Source of the DNA: Pseudomonadales bacterium
Lineage (GTDB): Bacteria; Pseudomonadota; Gammaproteobacteria; Pseudomonadales; UBA5518
Length of the DNA stretch: 64,000 nucleotides
NCBI GenBank assembly: GCA_022072145.1
Contig: JAJVIG010000005.1
Span: 62,001-126,000 of the forward strand
Direction: 5' to 3'
Of this stretch, positions 29,626-38,981 are shown piece by piece. The notes beneath the pieces are model-generated. The model searched no databases. It saw only the letters and a program-made list of their open reading frames with translations, and was not told where the DNA came from. Made by a program: the position numbers and the translations under genes. Each line of letters begins with the position of its first letter. Positions within the stretch are counted from its first letter, which is position 1.

Positions 29626-30786
29626 ATGGATTTGAACTTCACCGAAGAGCAGGGTCTTTACCGTGACATGGTGCGCGCGGTGTGCGACGAGCACAGCACC
29701 ACGCGCGTGGTGCGCGACATGGAGAACGATGCGGTCGGAATTCCCGCGGGCCTGTGGGAAAAAATGAAGGAAACCGGCCTGCTCGGCATGATGTTGCCCG
29801 AGGAGTACGGCGGTATCGGGCTGAACACGGTCGACCGCGTGGTGATTTTCGAGCAACTCGGCCGCGCCCTGGCGCCGGGACCGTTCTTCGTCAGCTCGGT
29901 GATGAGCGCGCTGGCGATCCTGAAGGCCGGCAGCGAGGCGCAGAAAAGCGGGCTGTTGCCCGCGATCGGCGCGGGGGACCTGATCGTCACGCCGGCCTGG
30001 CTCGAACCCGATAACGGTTTCGGCCCCGAAGGCGTGCAGCTGCGCGCGACGTCCAGGGGCGATGGCTACGTGCTGAACGGCGTGAAGCGCCACGTACTGT
30101 ACGCGAGAGCGGCGCAGAAGCTGCTGGTGCTGGCGCGCACCGGGGATGCCGCCGACGCGATCGAGCTGCTGCTGGTCGATACCGATGCACCGGGCGTGAC
30201 GCTGCAGCAGCAGAAGTCGATGGCCTCCGACACCCAGTACCGCGTCGACTTCGCGAACGTCGCGGTGCCGGCGGCGAACCGTATTGGCGCCCCCGGTGGC
30301 GGCTGGGCGACGTGGAACGCCTGCATGCACGAAGGAATCGTCCTGCTCGCCTCGTTCGCCGTCGGTGGCGCCGAGCGCGCGCTCGAGATGACCGTGGAGT
30401 ACTCGAAGGGGCGCGAGCAGTTCGGCAAGCCGATCGGTTCGTTCCAGTCGCTGTCGCACTACATGGCCGACGGCTTCGCGATGATCGAGGGCGCCAAGGT
30501 GCTGGTGCTCGAGGCTGCCTGGGCGCAGGACAAGGGCCGTTCGATCGCGCGGCTCGCACCGATGGCGAAGCTGTTCGCGTGCAACACCTTCCGCGACGTG
30601 ACCGCCAAATGCGAGCAGATCCACGGCGGCTACGGTTTCACTCTCGAGTACGACATCCAGCTGTTCTTCCGCCGCGCCAAGCAGCAGCAGATCAACTGGT
30701 GGGATTCGCGCTACCTGGAGAACCTGATCGCCGCCGAGGTGCTGGACGGCGACGGGCGCACCATCGAGGACCTGTTCGAAGTCTGA
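29626..30786 (+). CDS. Acyl-CoA dehydrogenase
   Basis: GREQFGKPIGSFQSLSHYMAD and QIHGGYGFTLEYDIQLFFRRAK. Confidence 0.9.
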   Translation: MDLNFTEEQGLYRDMVRAVCDEHSTTRVVRDMENDAVGIPAGLWEKMKETGLLGMMLPEEYGGIGLNTVDRVVIFEQLGRALAPGPFFVSSVMSALAILKAGSEAQKSGLLPAIGAGDLIVTPAWLEPDNGFGPEGVQLRATSRGDGYVLNGVKRHVLYARAAQKLLVLARTGDAADAIELLLVDTDAPGVTLQQQKSMASDTQYRVDFANVAVPAANRIGAPGGGWATWNACMHEGIVLLASFAVGGAERALEMTVEYSKGREQFGKPIGSFQSLSHYMADGFAMIEGAKVLVLEAAWAQDKGRSIARLAPMAKLFACNTFRDVTAKCEQIHGGYGFTLEYDIQLFFRRAKQQQINWWDSRYLENLIAAEVLDGDGRTIEDLFEV

Positions 30787-30842
30787 ACCCGCCGCGGCGG
30801 GTTATGATCACCGGTGGTCGTCGGGAGCAGGGGAGCCGTGGA

Positions 30843-32036
30843 ATGAGCAGGGGTGCGCTGGCCGGGATCCGGGTCATCGATTTCGGACAGATGGTGTCGG
30901 CGCCGTTCTGCGCGCGGCTGTTCGCCGATTACGGCGCCGACGTGATCAAGGTCGAGCCGCCCGGGGGTGATGCGGCGCGCGCCGCGGGGCCGTTCCCCGG
31001 CGACGCGCCCGACCCCGAGAAGAGCGGGCTCTACTTCATCACCAACACCAACAAGCGCGGCGTCACCTGCGACGTGGGCACCGAGGCGGGCCGTGCGCGC
31101 TTCCTGCGCCTGGTGAAGTGGGCCGACCTCCTGATCGAGAACCACACGCCGGCGCAGATGAAGGCGTGGGGGCTCGATTACGCCACGCTCGCCGAGGTGA
31201 ACCCGAACCTGGTCGTGGTCTCGATCACGCCCTTCGGCCAGACCGGCCCGTACAGCGGGTGGAACGGCTACGACCTGAACGCCTACCACCTCACCGGCGC
31301 GAGCAGCCGCTATTGCGGCCGGCCCGGCGAGATGCCGCTCGAGCACGGCACCTTCGCCGCCGACTACTTCGGCGCGGTGGCCGCCGCCGCGTGGGCGATG
31401 GCGGCGGTGTACGGGCGTCGCCACACGCACGGCGGGCAGCACCTCGACGTCTCGAGCGCCGAGGCGATCGCGGCCACCTTCGTCGGCGGGCAGAACATCG
31501 GCTGTTACGCGCAGGACGGCAAGTTCGACAAGCGTACCGGCGTCGGCATGCCGCTCGGCGCGCCCGCCACCATCCTGCCCTGCAAGGACGGCCACGTGTG
31601 GATGCTCGCGCTCGAGCCGGGGCAGTGGAACGGAATACGAGAGGTGATGGGCAATCCCGAGTGGGCCGATCTCGATCTGTTCCAGGATATGTTCCAGCGT
31701 GCGCAGAATGCCGATTTCCTCTATTCCATGATCGAGGAATGGACGATGCAGCACGGCAAGCTCGAGATCATGGAGAAGTGCCAGGCCGCCGGCGCGCCGG
31801 TGGCGGCCGTGTTCACGGTCGCCGAGGTGCAGGCGCATCCCCACCTCGAGGCGCGCGACTATTTCGTAGCCATCGAGCACCCGGCGCTCGGCACCGTGCG
31901 CACGCTGGGCGCGCCGTTCAAGCTGCCGGCCTCGCCCGGCGGCCCCGGCGTCCCGGCGCCGCTGCTCGGCCAGCACGACGCCGAGGTCGAGCGCGAACTG
32001 GCGAAGTTCGAGCAGGAGCAGGGCGGCGCGCGCTGA
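30843..32036 (+). CDS. CaiB/BaiF CoA-transferase family protein
   Basis: VIDFGQMVSAPFCARLFADYGADVIKVEPPGGD; Asp in FAADYFGAV. Confidence 0.9.
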   Translation: MSRGALAGIRVIDFGQMVSAPFCARLFADYGADVIKVEPPGGDAARAAGPFPGDAPDPEKSGLYFITNTNKRGVTCDVGTEAGRARFLRLVKWADLLIENHTPAQMKAWGLDYATLAEVNPNLVVVSITPFGQTGPYSGWNGYDLNAYHLTGASSRYCGRPGEMPLEHGTFAADYFGAVAAAAWAMAAVYGRRHTHGGQHLDVSSAEAIAATFVGGQNIGCYAQDGKFDKRTGVGMPLGAPATILPCKDGHVWMLALEPGQWNGIREVMGNPEWADLDLFQDMFQRAQNADFLYSMIEEWTMQHGKLEIMEKCQAAGAPVAAVFTVAEVQAHPHLEARDYFVAIEHPALGTVRTLGAPFKLPASPGGPGVPAPLLGQHDAEVERELAKFEQEQGGAR

Positions 32037-32080
32037 GCGGCGCCGACACGGGAACCGGAAGTCTGCAGGGAAACCAGAAG

Positions 32081-33301
32081 ATGGCGAGTGCACTGCCGCT
32101 GAAGGGCGTACGGGTGATCAATTTCGGCTGGGTCTGGGCAGGCCCGGTCACCGGGCAGACGCTGGGTTTCCTGGGTGCCGAAGTGCTGAAGATCGAGTCG
32201 CGCGCGCGCGTCGACATGACGCGCAACCTGCCGCCGTTCGGCGAAGGCATCCCGGGGCCGGACCGCAGCCTCTCGAACCACGCCTGCTGGGCCGGCAACG
32301 GCTCGGTGTCGCTGAACCTGAAGCACCCCGAGGCCAAGAAGCTGGCGCTGGAACTGGTCGCGAAGGCGGACATCGTGATCGAGAACTTCGGTCCGGGCGT
32401 GATGGAGGAACTGGGACTCGGTTACATCGAACTGCACAAGGTCAAACCCGACATCGTGATGCTCTCGATGCCGGCCGCCGGACTGTACGGGCCGCTGCGC
32501 CAGGTGCGCACCTACGGGCTCAGCGTGACCTCCACCACCGGCCTGGACAGCCTGGTCGGCTACAAGGGTGGTGGTCCGGTCCCGGTCGAGAACGCGTTCA
32601 CCGATCCCTTCGTCGGCATCTTCGGCGCCTTCGCCGTGCTGACCGCGCTGCACCATCGCGACGCCACCGGACACGGGCAGCACATCGACTTCTCGCAGCA
32701 GGAGGCGATCATGCACATCGCCGGCCCGGCGCACATCGACTACGTGCTGAACGGGCGCGTCGGCGGTCCGAAGGGCAACGAGCACCCGCTCGGTGGCGCG
32801 GCGCCGCACGGCGTGTTCCCGTGCGCCGGTGACGACCGCTGGATCAGCATCGCGGTACCGAGCGAATCCGAGTGGCAGGCGCTGTGCGCGGCGATGGGCA
32901 ACCCGCCGTGGGCCGGCGAGCCACGTTTCGCGACGCTGGCCGACCGGCTCGCGAACATCGATGCACTGCACGCGGCGCTGGCCGGCTGGAGCGCGCAGTT
33001 CGACGACCGCGAACTGGCCGCGACGCTGCAGTCGCACGGCGTGGCGGCGGCGCCGGTGCTGAACATCGCCGACCTGCTGCACGATCCGCATTACCGCGCG
33101 CGCGGCACCTTCGTCGAGGTGATCCACCCGCTCGGCTTCCCGGAGACGATCTACGGCGCCTACGTGAAGACCAGCCGCACCGAACCGGACGTGCAACCCG
33201 GTCCGGTGATCGGGCGCGACAACGACCGGGTGTTCCTGGAACTGCTCGGCCTGTCCGAGCAACGCTACCGCGAACTGAAGGAAGAGAAGGTCATCTACTG
33301 A
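32081..33301 (+). CDS. CaiB/BaiF CoA-transferase family protein
   Basis: VRVINFGWVWAGPVTGQTLGFLGAEVLKIES; Asp in FTDPFVG. Confidence 0.9.
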   Translation: MASALPLKGVRVINFGWVWAGPVTGQTLGFLGAEVLKIESRARVDMTRNLPPFGEGIPGPDRSLSNHACWAGNGSVSLNLKHPEAKKLALELVAKADIVIENFGPGVMEELGLGYIELHKVKPDIVMLSMPAAGLYGPLRQVRTYGLSVTSTTGLDSLVGYKGGGPVPVENAFTDPFVGIFGAFAVLTALHHRDATGHGQHIDFSQQEAIMHIAGPAHIDYVLNGRVGGPKGNEHPLGGAAPHGVFPCAGDDRWISIAVPSESEWQALCAAMGNPPWAGEPRFATLADRLANIDALHAALAGWSAQFDDRELAATLQSHGVAAAPVLNIADLLHDPHYRARGTFVEVIHPLGFPETIYGAYVKTSRTEPDVQPGPVIGRDNDRVFLELLGLSEQRYRELKEEKVIY

Positions 33302-33365
33302 GGACGCCGCGCCAGGGCGCCGGCGCCACACGCTTCGATAATTCGACAACAAGGGAAGGAAGGAC

Positions 33366-34289
33366 ATGAAGTTTGCACTGGCTGTACCTGCACTGCTGAA
33401 CTATCCGGCGTCGATGGCGCCGTGGGAGCCGAAGGCCGACGGCGCCGACATCGTGCGTTTCGCGCAGCACGCCGACGCGCTGAGCTGGGAATGGCTCACG
33501 GTGCCCGAACACCTGTTCATGCCGAACGACATGGCGGTGCACATGGGGCGGCGCTTCCCGGAAGGAATCTCGGCCTGCGCGGTGCTCGCCGGCGCCACCC
33601 GCCGCATCCAGATGATGACCTACGTCCTGGTGGTGCCGTACCGCCATCCGCTGCTGCTGGCCAAGCAGATCGCGACGCTGGACTGGCTGAGCGGCGGGCG
33701 CTTCACGCTGGGCGCCGCGCCGGGTCACCTCGAGCGCGAATTCGACATGCTCGGCGTGCCGTTCAACGAGCGCGGCAAGATGACCGACGAGTTCCTCGAT
33801 GCGATGATCGAGTGCTGGACCGCCGACTCGCCGCGCTTCGAGGGCGCCTACGCGAGCTTCTCCGACATCGCCTTCGAACCGAAGCCTGCGCGCAAGCCGC
33901 ACGTGCCGATCTTCATCGGCGGCAACACCGAGGTCGCGATGCGACGCGCGGCGCGCGTCGGTGACGGCTGGATCCCGTGGCTGATCACCGCCGAGCAGCT
34001 CCCGTCCTCGCTCGAGTACCTGCGCCGCCAGCCCGGCTACGAGCAGAAGGCCGAGCGCTTCGAGATCGTGATCACGACCACCGAATACCAGGTCGAGGAC
34101 TATTCGCACGCCGAGACCGGCGAAACCAGGATCGAGACCGATCGCGACCGGATCCTGTTCGAGCTGGAGGCGCTGCAGAAGGCCGGCATGACGGTGGCAC
34201 AGGTGATGCCGCCGCGCGTCGAGACGCTCGAGCAGTGCCTCGACTGGGTGTCGTGGTACGACAGCGACATCATTCCGAATTTCCGCTGA
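33366..34289 (+). CDS. LLM-class flavin-dependent oxidoreductase
   Basis: Luciferase-like TIM-barrel sequence: LLLAKQIATLDWLSGGRFTLGAAPGH. Confidence 0.87.
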   Translation: MKFALAVPALLNYPASMAPWEPKADGADIVRFAQHADALSWEWLTVPEHLFMPNDMAVHMGRRFPEGISACAVLAGATRRIQMMTYVLVVPYRHPLLLAKQIATLDWLSGGRFTLGAAPGHLEREFDMLGVPFNERGKMTDEFLDAMIECWTADSPRFEGAYASFSDIAFEPKPARKPHVPIFIGGNTEVAMRRAARVGDGWIPWLITAEQLPSSLEYLRRQPGYEQKAERFEIVITTTEYQVEDYSHAETGETRIETDRDRILFELEALQKAGMTVAQVMPPRVETLEQCLDWVSWYDSDIIPNFR

Positions 34290-34312
34290 GCGAGACTACT
34301 GGAGAGCCCGTC

Positions 34313-35143
34313 ATGGCCAAAGAAGAGAACATGCTGCTGTTCCGCGTCGAGGACAACGTCGGCATCATCACGCTGAACCGTCCGCACAAGCTGAACGCGA
34401 TCAGCTGGGACCTGGCGTCCGAACTCGCCGCGCTGCTGTACTCGCTGCGCGACAACGACGAGGTGCGCACGATCCTGCTGCACGGCAACGGGCGTGCGTT
34501 CTGCGCCGGTGGCGACGTCGATTTCATTTCCGGCGACAGCGACCGGCCGATGCCGGGCACCTCGGATCCCTCGCGCCCGATGCCGCGTTCGCAGCGCAAG
34601 ACCCCGGGCGGACCCTTCGTCGACGTGGTGCGCCAGCTGGTGGCGGTCGACAAGCCGGTGATCGCCGCGATCCAGGGGCACGCGGTCGGTGCCGGCCTGG
34701 GCTACTCGATGGCCTGCGACCGCCGCTTCGGCGACACCACCACCAAGATGGGCGCGGTGTTCACCAACATCGGCGTCTCGCCGGACTGTGGCGTGTCGTG
34801 GTTCCTGCCGCGGCTGGTCGGCTTCTCGAATGCACTGATGCTGGTCGAGACGGCGAAGGTGCTGAACGCCGAGGAGAGCAAGGCGATCGGTCTGCTCGAC
34901 GAACTGGTGCCCGAGGGCAAGGCCTTCGAGGTGGCGTTCGAATACGCGCGCCTGGTAGCCCGGCGCGCCAGCGTGGCGGTCGACATGGCGCGCCGGCTGA
35001 TCCATCGCTCGCAGTACGCGACGCTGGAGGACATCCTCGACTACGAGGCGGCTGCCGGCACCATGGTGGCATCGGCGTTCGATGCCCGCGAAGGCACACA
35101 GGCCTTCCTCGAGAAGCGCAAGCCGGTCTTTCGCGGCATCTAA
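34313..35143 (+). CDS. Enoyl-CoA hydratase/isomerase family protein
   Basis: VGIITLNRPHKLNAI, IQGHAVGAGLGYSMACD. Confidence 0.88.
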   Translation: MAKEENMLLFRVEDNVGIITLNRPHKLNAISWDLASELAALLYSLRDNDEVRTILLHGNGRAFCAGGDVDFISGDSDRPMPGTSDPSRPMPRSQRKTPGGPFVDVVRQLVAVDKPVIAAIQGHAVGAGLGYSMACDRRFGDTTTKMGAVFTNIGVSPDCGVSWFLPRLVGFSNALMLVETAKVLNAEESKAIGLLDELVPEGKAFEVAFEYARLVARRASVAVDMARRLIHRSQYATLEDILDYEAAAGTMVASAFDAREGTQAFLEKRKPVFRGI

Positions 35144-35208
35144 AAATGGGGTTAAAAATGGGGTCAGAGTCGAATTTGCGAAGCAAATTCGACTCTGACC
35201 CCATTTTT
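35141..35208. repeat. AT-rich inverted repeat: 12-bp tandem duplication (TAAAAATGGGGT x2) then perfect 26-bp arms with GAA loop (35154-35179 / 35183-35208)
   Basis: AAAAATGGGGTCAGAGTCGAATTTGC-GAA-GCAAATTCGACTCTGACCCCATTTTT. Confidence 0.95.
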
Positions 35209-35249
35209 CCCTGCCGCCATTTCTTTCCCACTTTTTCACGGGAGGGGAC

Positions 35250-36827
35250 ATGGGCAAGTGGCGTCATCCGCTCGTCGCGCTGATCGTCGTGCAGCTGGGC
35301 GGCTGCGTGCAGCCAACGGCCGAACGCGAGCAGGCGGTGTGCACGGGTGCTGGCACGGGTGAGCGCAGCGAGCGGCTGTTCCTGCAGCAGGTAGGAGATT
35401 CCGGCGCGCTGTTGCGCTGGCGCGGCGAATCCGGCGTGGTGTGCGTGGGTACCCGTGCCGATGCGCTCGATACGCGGGTGGCAGCGCGCGAGGAGGGTGG
35501 GCACCACGAGGTACGTCTCAGCGGCCTGCAGCCCGATACCGTGTACCACTATGCGCTCGGTGACGTGTCGGCCGCGCCCGCGGACCAGCAGTTCCGCACC
35601 GCGCCGCGGCGCGGTGCGCTCCCGACCGATGGCAACACGCGGATCCTGGTGCTCGGTGATTCCGGCACCGCAGGGGCCGAGATCGCCGGCGGCAAGGCGC
35701 GCGAGCAGACCTCGGCGCGCGCGGTGGCGGACGGCGTGCGGCGGTTCGTCGCGGCGCAGGGCGGCGGCGAACCGCCGGACCTGTTGCTGCTGCTCGGCGA
35801 CAACGCCTACACCGAGGGCTCCGATGCGCAGTGGCAGGCCTCGTTCTTCGACATCTACCCCGAACTCACGCGCAGCGTCGCCACGTGGCCCACGATCGGC
35901 AACCACGAGATGGGCAGCGTGCCGGTCGATGTGTGCCGCTTCGCGCCGATGCCTTCGTGCAAGGACGCTCCGGTGTATCGTGCGCTGGGTGGCGGCAGCG
36001 AGTCGCCCGACCCCGCCAGCTACGACAGCGACGGCGACGGCCCGGACCCGGGCGGCATGCCGTACCTGTCGATCTTCGACCTGCCCGCGCGCGCGGAGCT
36101 CGGAGGCGTGCCGAGCGGCACGGAGCAGTACTACGCGTTCGACCATGCGAACCTGCACATCGTCAGTCTCGACTCGCAACTGTCGAACCGCGATCCGGCG
36201 CAGCGCGCGGCGATGCGCCAGTGGCTGGTCGACGACCTCGCGGCGAACGACAGCGACTGGACGATCGTGATCTTTCACCACCCGCCGTACTCGAAGGGCG
36301 TGCATCACGACTCCGACCACGAGCAGGCCGAGATCGACATGCGCGAGACCTTCGGCCCGGTGTTCGAGGAGCACGGCGTCGACGTGGTATTCAGCGGTCA
36401 CTCGCATTCCTACGAGCGATCCTGGTACCTGCACGGGCACCAGGGCCGCTCGGCGAGCTTCGATCCGCAGCGCCACGCCGAGCTGAACGCAGCCGGCGAA
36501 CCCGCGATCGGGCAGCACGACGAGGCGTATCGTCAGGTCAGCGCGGGCAGTGGTCGTGACGACAAGGTGGTCTATGCCGTCACCGGCAGCGCCGGGCAGG
36601 CGGATCGCGAGAATCCCTGTCCGCCGGGCCGCAGCCTGCTGTGCACGCGCGAGGACTGGCTGATGCATCCGGCGCATCGCCGTTTCGAAAGCGCGGAGCC
36701 GGGGTACCGACCGCACGGCATCGCACGTCTCGGCGCGGTTGTGCTCGACGTGGGCCGTGACCGCTTGAGTTCACGCTTCGTCGACGAACACGGCGAGGTG
36801 CTCGACTGGTTCGTGATCGAGCGCTGA
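35250..36827 (+). CDS. Metallophosphoesterase, purple-acid-phosphatase-like lipoprotein
   Basis: Lipobox VVQLGGC; LLLLGDNAY, IGNHE, VFSGHSHSYERSW motifs. Confidence 0.85.
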   Translation: MGKWRHPLVALIVVQLGGCVQPTAEREQAVCTGAGTGERSERLFLQQVGDSGALLRWRGESGVVCVGTRADALDTRVAAREEGGHHEVRLSGLQPDTVYHYALGDVSAAPADQQFRTAPRRGALPTDGNTRILVLGDSGTAGAEIAGGKAREQTSARAVADGVRRFVAAQGGGEPPDLLLLLGDNAYTEGSDAQWQASFFDIYPELTRSVATWPTIGNHEMGSVPVDVCRFAPMPSCKDAPVYRALGGGSESPDPASYDSDGDGPDPGGMPYLSIFDLPARAELGGVPSGTEQYYAFDHANLHIVSLDSQLSNRDPAQRAAMRQWLVDDLAANDSDWTIVIFHHPPYSKGVHHDSDHEQAEIDMRETFGPVFEEHGVDVVFSGHSHSYERSWYLHGHQGRSASFDPQRHAELNAAGEPAIGQHDEAYRQVSAGSGRDDKVVYAVTGSAGQADRENPCPPGRSLLCTREDWLMHPAHRRFESAEPGYRPHGIARLGAVVLDVGRDRLSSRFVDEHGEVLDWFVIER

Positions 36828-36829
36828 CC

Positions 36830-37699
36830 ATGCGCGCGCCGGCAGCGGTCAGCGCACGCGCGGCGGCGTTCGCGTTGCTGCTGGCGGTGGCGACCGTGCA
36901 GGCGCACCCCGGGGCGGACCTCAGGCTCGACGTCCTCGACCGGCTGATCGCGCAGAAGCCGGGCGCGCAGGATCTGCATATCCGGCGTGCGGCGCTGCTG
37001 TCGCACGAAGGCGACTTCGATGCGGCGCAGGCCGAACTCGAGCGTTCGCGCCGACTGGGCGATCCGGGGGCGATCGACTTCGAACTCGGTGTGCTCGAGT
37101 TCCGGCGTGGCCGCTTCGCCGAGGCGCAAGCTGCGCTCGACCGCTGGCTGGTCCGCACCCCGCGCGATCCGGACGCGCTGCTGTATCGCGCGCGTGCCAA
37201 CAGTGAACTCGGCCAGACGGCTCGTGCGCTGACTGATTACCAGGCCCATTTCGCGCTTGCCGCCGCCCCGAATCCCGGTGACTGGCTGGCTGCGGCGCGC
37301 CTGCTCGAGCACGAGGATCCGCAGCGCTCGCTCGAGTTGCTCGATGCCGGCCTGCAACGCCTTGGACCGGTGGCGTCGCTGCAGGAACTCGCGGTAGCGA
37401 TCGAACGCCGCACCGGGCGCCTGGATCGCGCGCTGGTGCGCTGGGAGGCGCTGGGAGAGGTGTTGCGCCACGGTCCGGCGTGGCAGGTCGGGCGCGCCGA
37501 CCTGCTGCTCGCCAACGGCCGTGCGGCCGAGGGGTTGCAGGTGCTCGCGAACGCCGAGCAGCAGCTCGATGCGCTGCGCCCCACCCCGGCGCGCGAAGCG
37601 CTGCGCGCGCGGATCACGTCGTTGCGCGGAGACGCCGGCGCGGTCCCGCAGGTTCGGCCTGCGGCCGAACGATGCCACGGCGAACCCGCGTGCGCGTAG
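36830..37699 (+). CDS. Tetratricopeptide-repeat protein with signal peptide
   Basis: Repetitive TPR-like A/L/R helices; C-terminus and stop encoded by REP sequences. Confidence 0.7.
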   Translation: MRAPAAVSARAAAFALLLAVATVQAHPGADLRLDVLDRLIAQKPGAQDLHIRRAALLSHEGDFDAAQAELERSRRLGDPGAIDFELGVLEFRRGRFAEAQAALDRWLVRTPRDPDALLYRARANSELGQTARALTDYQAHFALAAAPNPGDWLAAARLLEHEDPQRSLELLDAGLQRLGPVASLQELAVAIERRTGRLDRALVRWEALGEVLRHGPAWQVGRADLLLANGRAAEGLQVLANAEQQLDALRPTPAREALRARITSLRGDAGAVPQVRPAAERCHGEPACA

Positions 37700-37779
37700 G
37701 TTCGGCCTGCGGCCGAACAATTCATGTCCGGGCACAGCCCGGACCTACGCGATCATGTCCGGGCACAGCCCGGACCTAC
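37648..37779. repeat. REP cluster: two GTTCGGCCTGCGGCCGAAC (37648-37670, 37696-37718) and two opposed GTCCGGGCACAGCCCGGACCTAC (37726-37748, 37757-37779)
   Basis: Direct reading; same families as 67-179 and 16790-16851. Confidence 0.92.
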
Positions 37780-37807
37780 GGGCGGCGGGGGTCGCCGGCC
37801 GGACCGT

Positions 37808-38605
37808 TCAGAGCAGCTTGTCGGCGCGCAGCTTCTCGAACAGCTTCGCGGCCGCTTCGGCGGGCGTGCCGTCGATGAACTCGCAGTGCCCCTGCACCTC
37901 GGGAACGTACTGCTCGACGAGTTGCACGCACGGCTGCAATGCCTCGGCGGAAAGCCCGAGCGACGCCAGCGCGATCTGTTCGGGCTGCTTCTTGCGCGCC
38001 GCCATCTTGTCGCGCGCGCTCGGGAAGCGCGGCTCGCCGAGTTCGTTGCTGATCGTGACCACCGCCGGCAGCGCACCCTCGACCACTTCGTCGCCGTCCG
38101 GCGTCACGCGCGTCACGCGCACCTTGCCGCCGTCGAGCGCAACGGCGCGCGCGATCGGCGCCACCGGCATGCCGAGTTGCTCGCCGAGCAGCGCCGCGAC
38201 CACGCCCTGGTCGTCGTCGGAGGCCTGGCGCCCGCACAGCACCAGGTCGGCGCCGCCGCTGCCGAGGATGTACGCCGCCAGCACGTTCGCGACCACGTGG
38301 TGGTCGAGCGCCGCCGGATCGGCGTCGATCGCGACGATCTCGTCGGCACCGAGCGCCGCGCAATGCTTCAGCGGATCCTGCAGCTCGCGGCCGATCGATA
38401 CCGCGGTGATGCGGCAGTCGGCGCCGGCGTCACGCAGGCGCAGCGCGGCTTCCAGCGCCTGCTCGTCGTAGGCGTTGATCAGGCGCGGGATCGCCGGAAC
38501 GTCGAGCGTCCTGCCGTCGGCGGCGATCTTCAGGTTGCCCGCCAGCACGTAGTTGTTGACCGCTGCGGGATCGAGCACTTCCTTGATGCAGACGACGATG
38601 CGCAT
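37808..38605 (-). CDS. etfB: Electron transfer flavoprotein beta subunit
   Basis: MRIVVCIKEVLDPAAV, GADLVLCGRQASDDDQGVV. Confidence 0.9.
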   Translation of the reverse strand: MRIVVCIKEVLDPAAVNNYVLAGNLKIAADGRTLDVPAIPRLINAYDEQALEAALRLRDAGADCRITAVSIGRELQDPLKHCAALGADEIVAIDADPAALDHHVVANVLAAYILGSGGADLVLCGRQASDDDQGVVAALLGEQLGMPVAPIARAVALDGGKVRVTRVTPDGDEVVEGALPAVVTISNELGEPRFPSARDKMAARKKQPEQIALASLGLSAEALQPCVQLVEQYVPEVQGHCEFIDGTPAEAAAKLFEKLRADKLL

Positions 38606-38687
38606 GTGCTACTCCTGTCTCTGGGGCTGCGTTCCCGCGGAACCTGGCGGGGAATCGGGATGGGGAAATGCCGCGCGCGGGGCCTGG

Positions 38688-38981
38688 CTAGCGCTCCGCG
38701 CGCGGCGTGTCTTCTTCGTCGATCTCGGTGCTGCCGGAGTCGCACCACACGGCCTCGTGCGGATAGCCCGCAGGCGCCTTCGTCAGTTCGCCCATCAGGT
38801 ACCAGCGCCACGGAAAGTCGCCGTAGTCGCGGTAGTCACCGGTGAGCGTGCCGGCGAAGAACTGCCGGCCCGCGTAGCGCGTGCCGGCGAGCGCCGCGCC
38901 GCCGTCGCATTCGGCGCGCCGGCCGGCCAGCGCGGGATCGAATCCCGCGCGGAAGCCGGTGCTGTCGTCGATCTCAGTCAT
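38688..38981 (-). CDS. Uncharacterised small protein (97 aa) overlapping the nitronate monooxygenase stop
   Basis: 8-bp overlap with upstream CDS suggests coupling; no family recognised. Confidence 0.5.
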   Translation of the reverse strand: MTEIDDSTGFRAGFDPALAGRRAECDGGAALAGTRYAGRQFFAGTLTGDYRDYGDFPWRWYLMGELTKAPAGYPHEAVWCDSGSTEIDEEDTPRAER

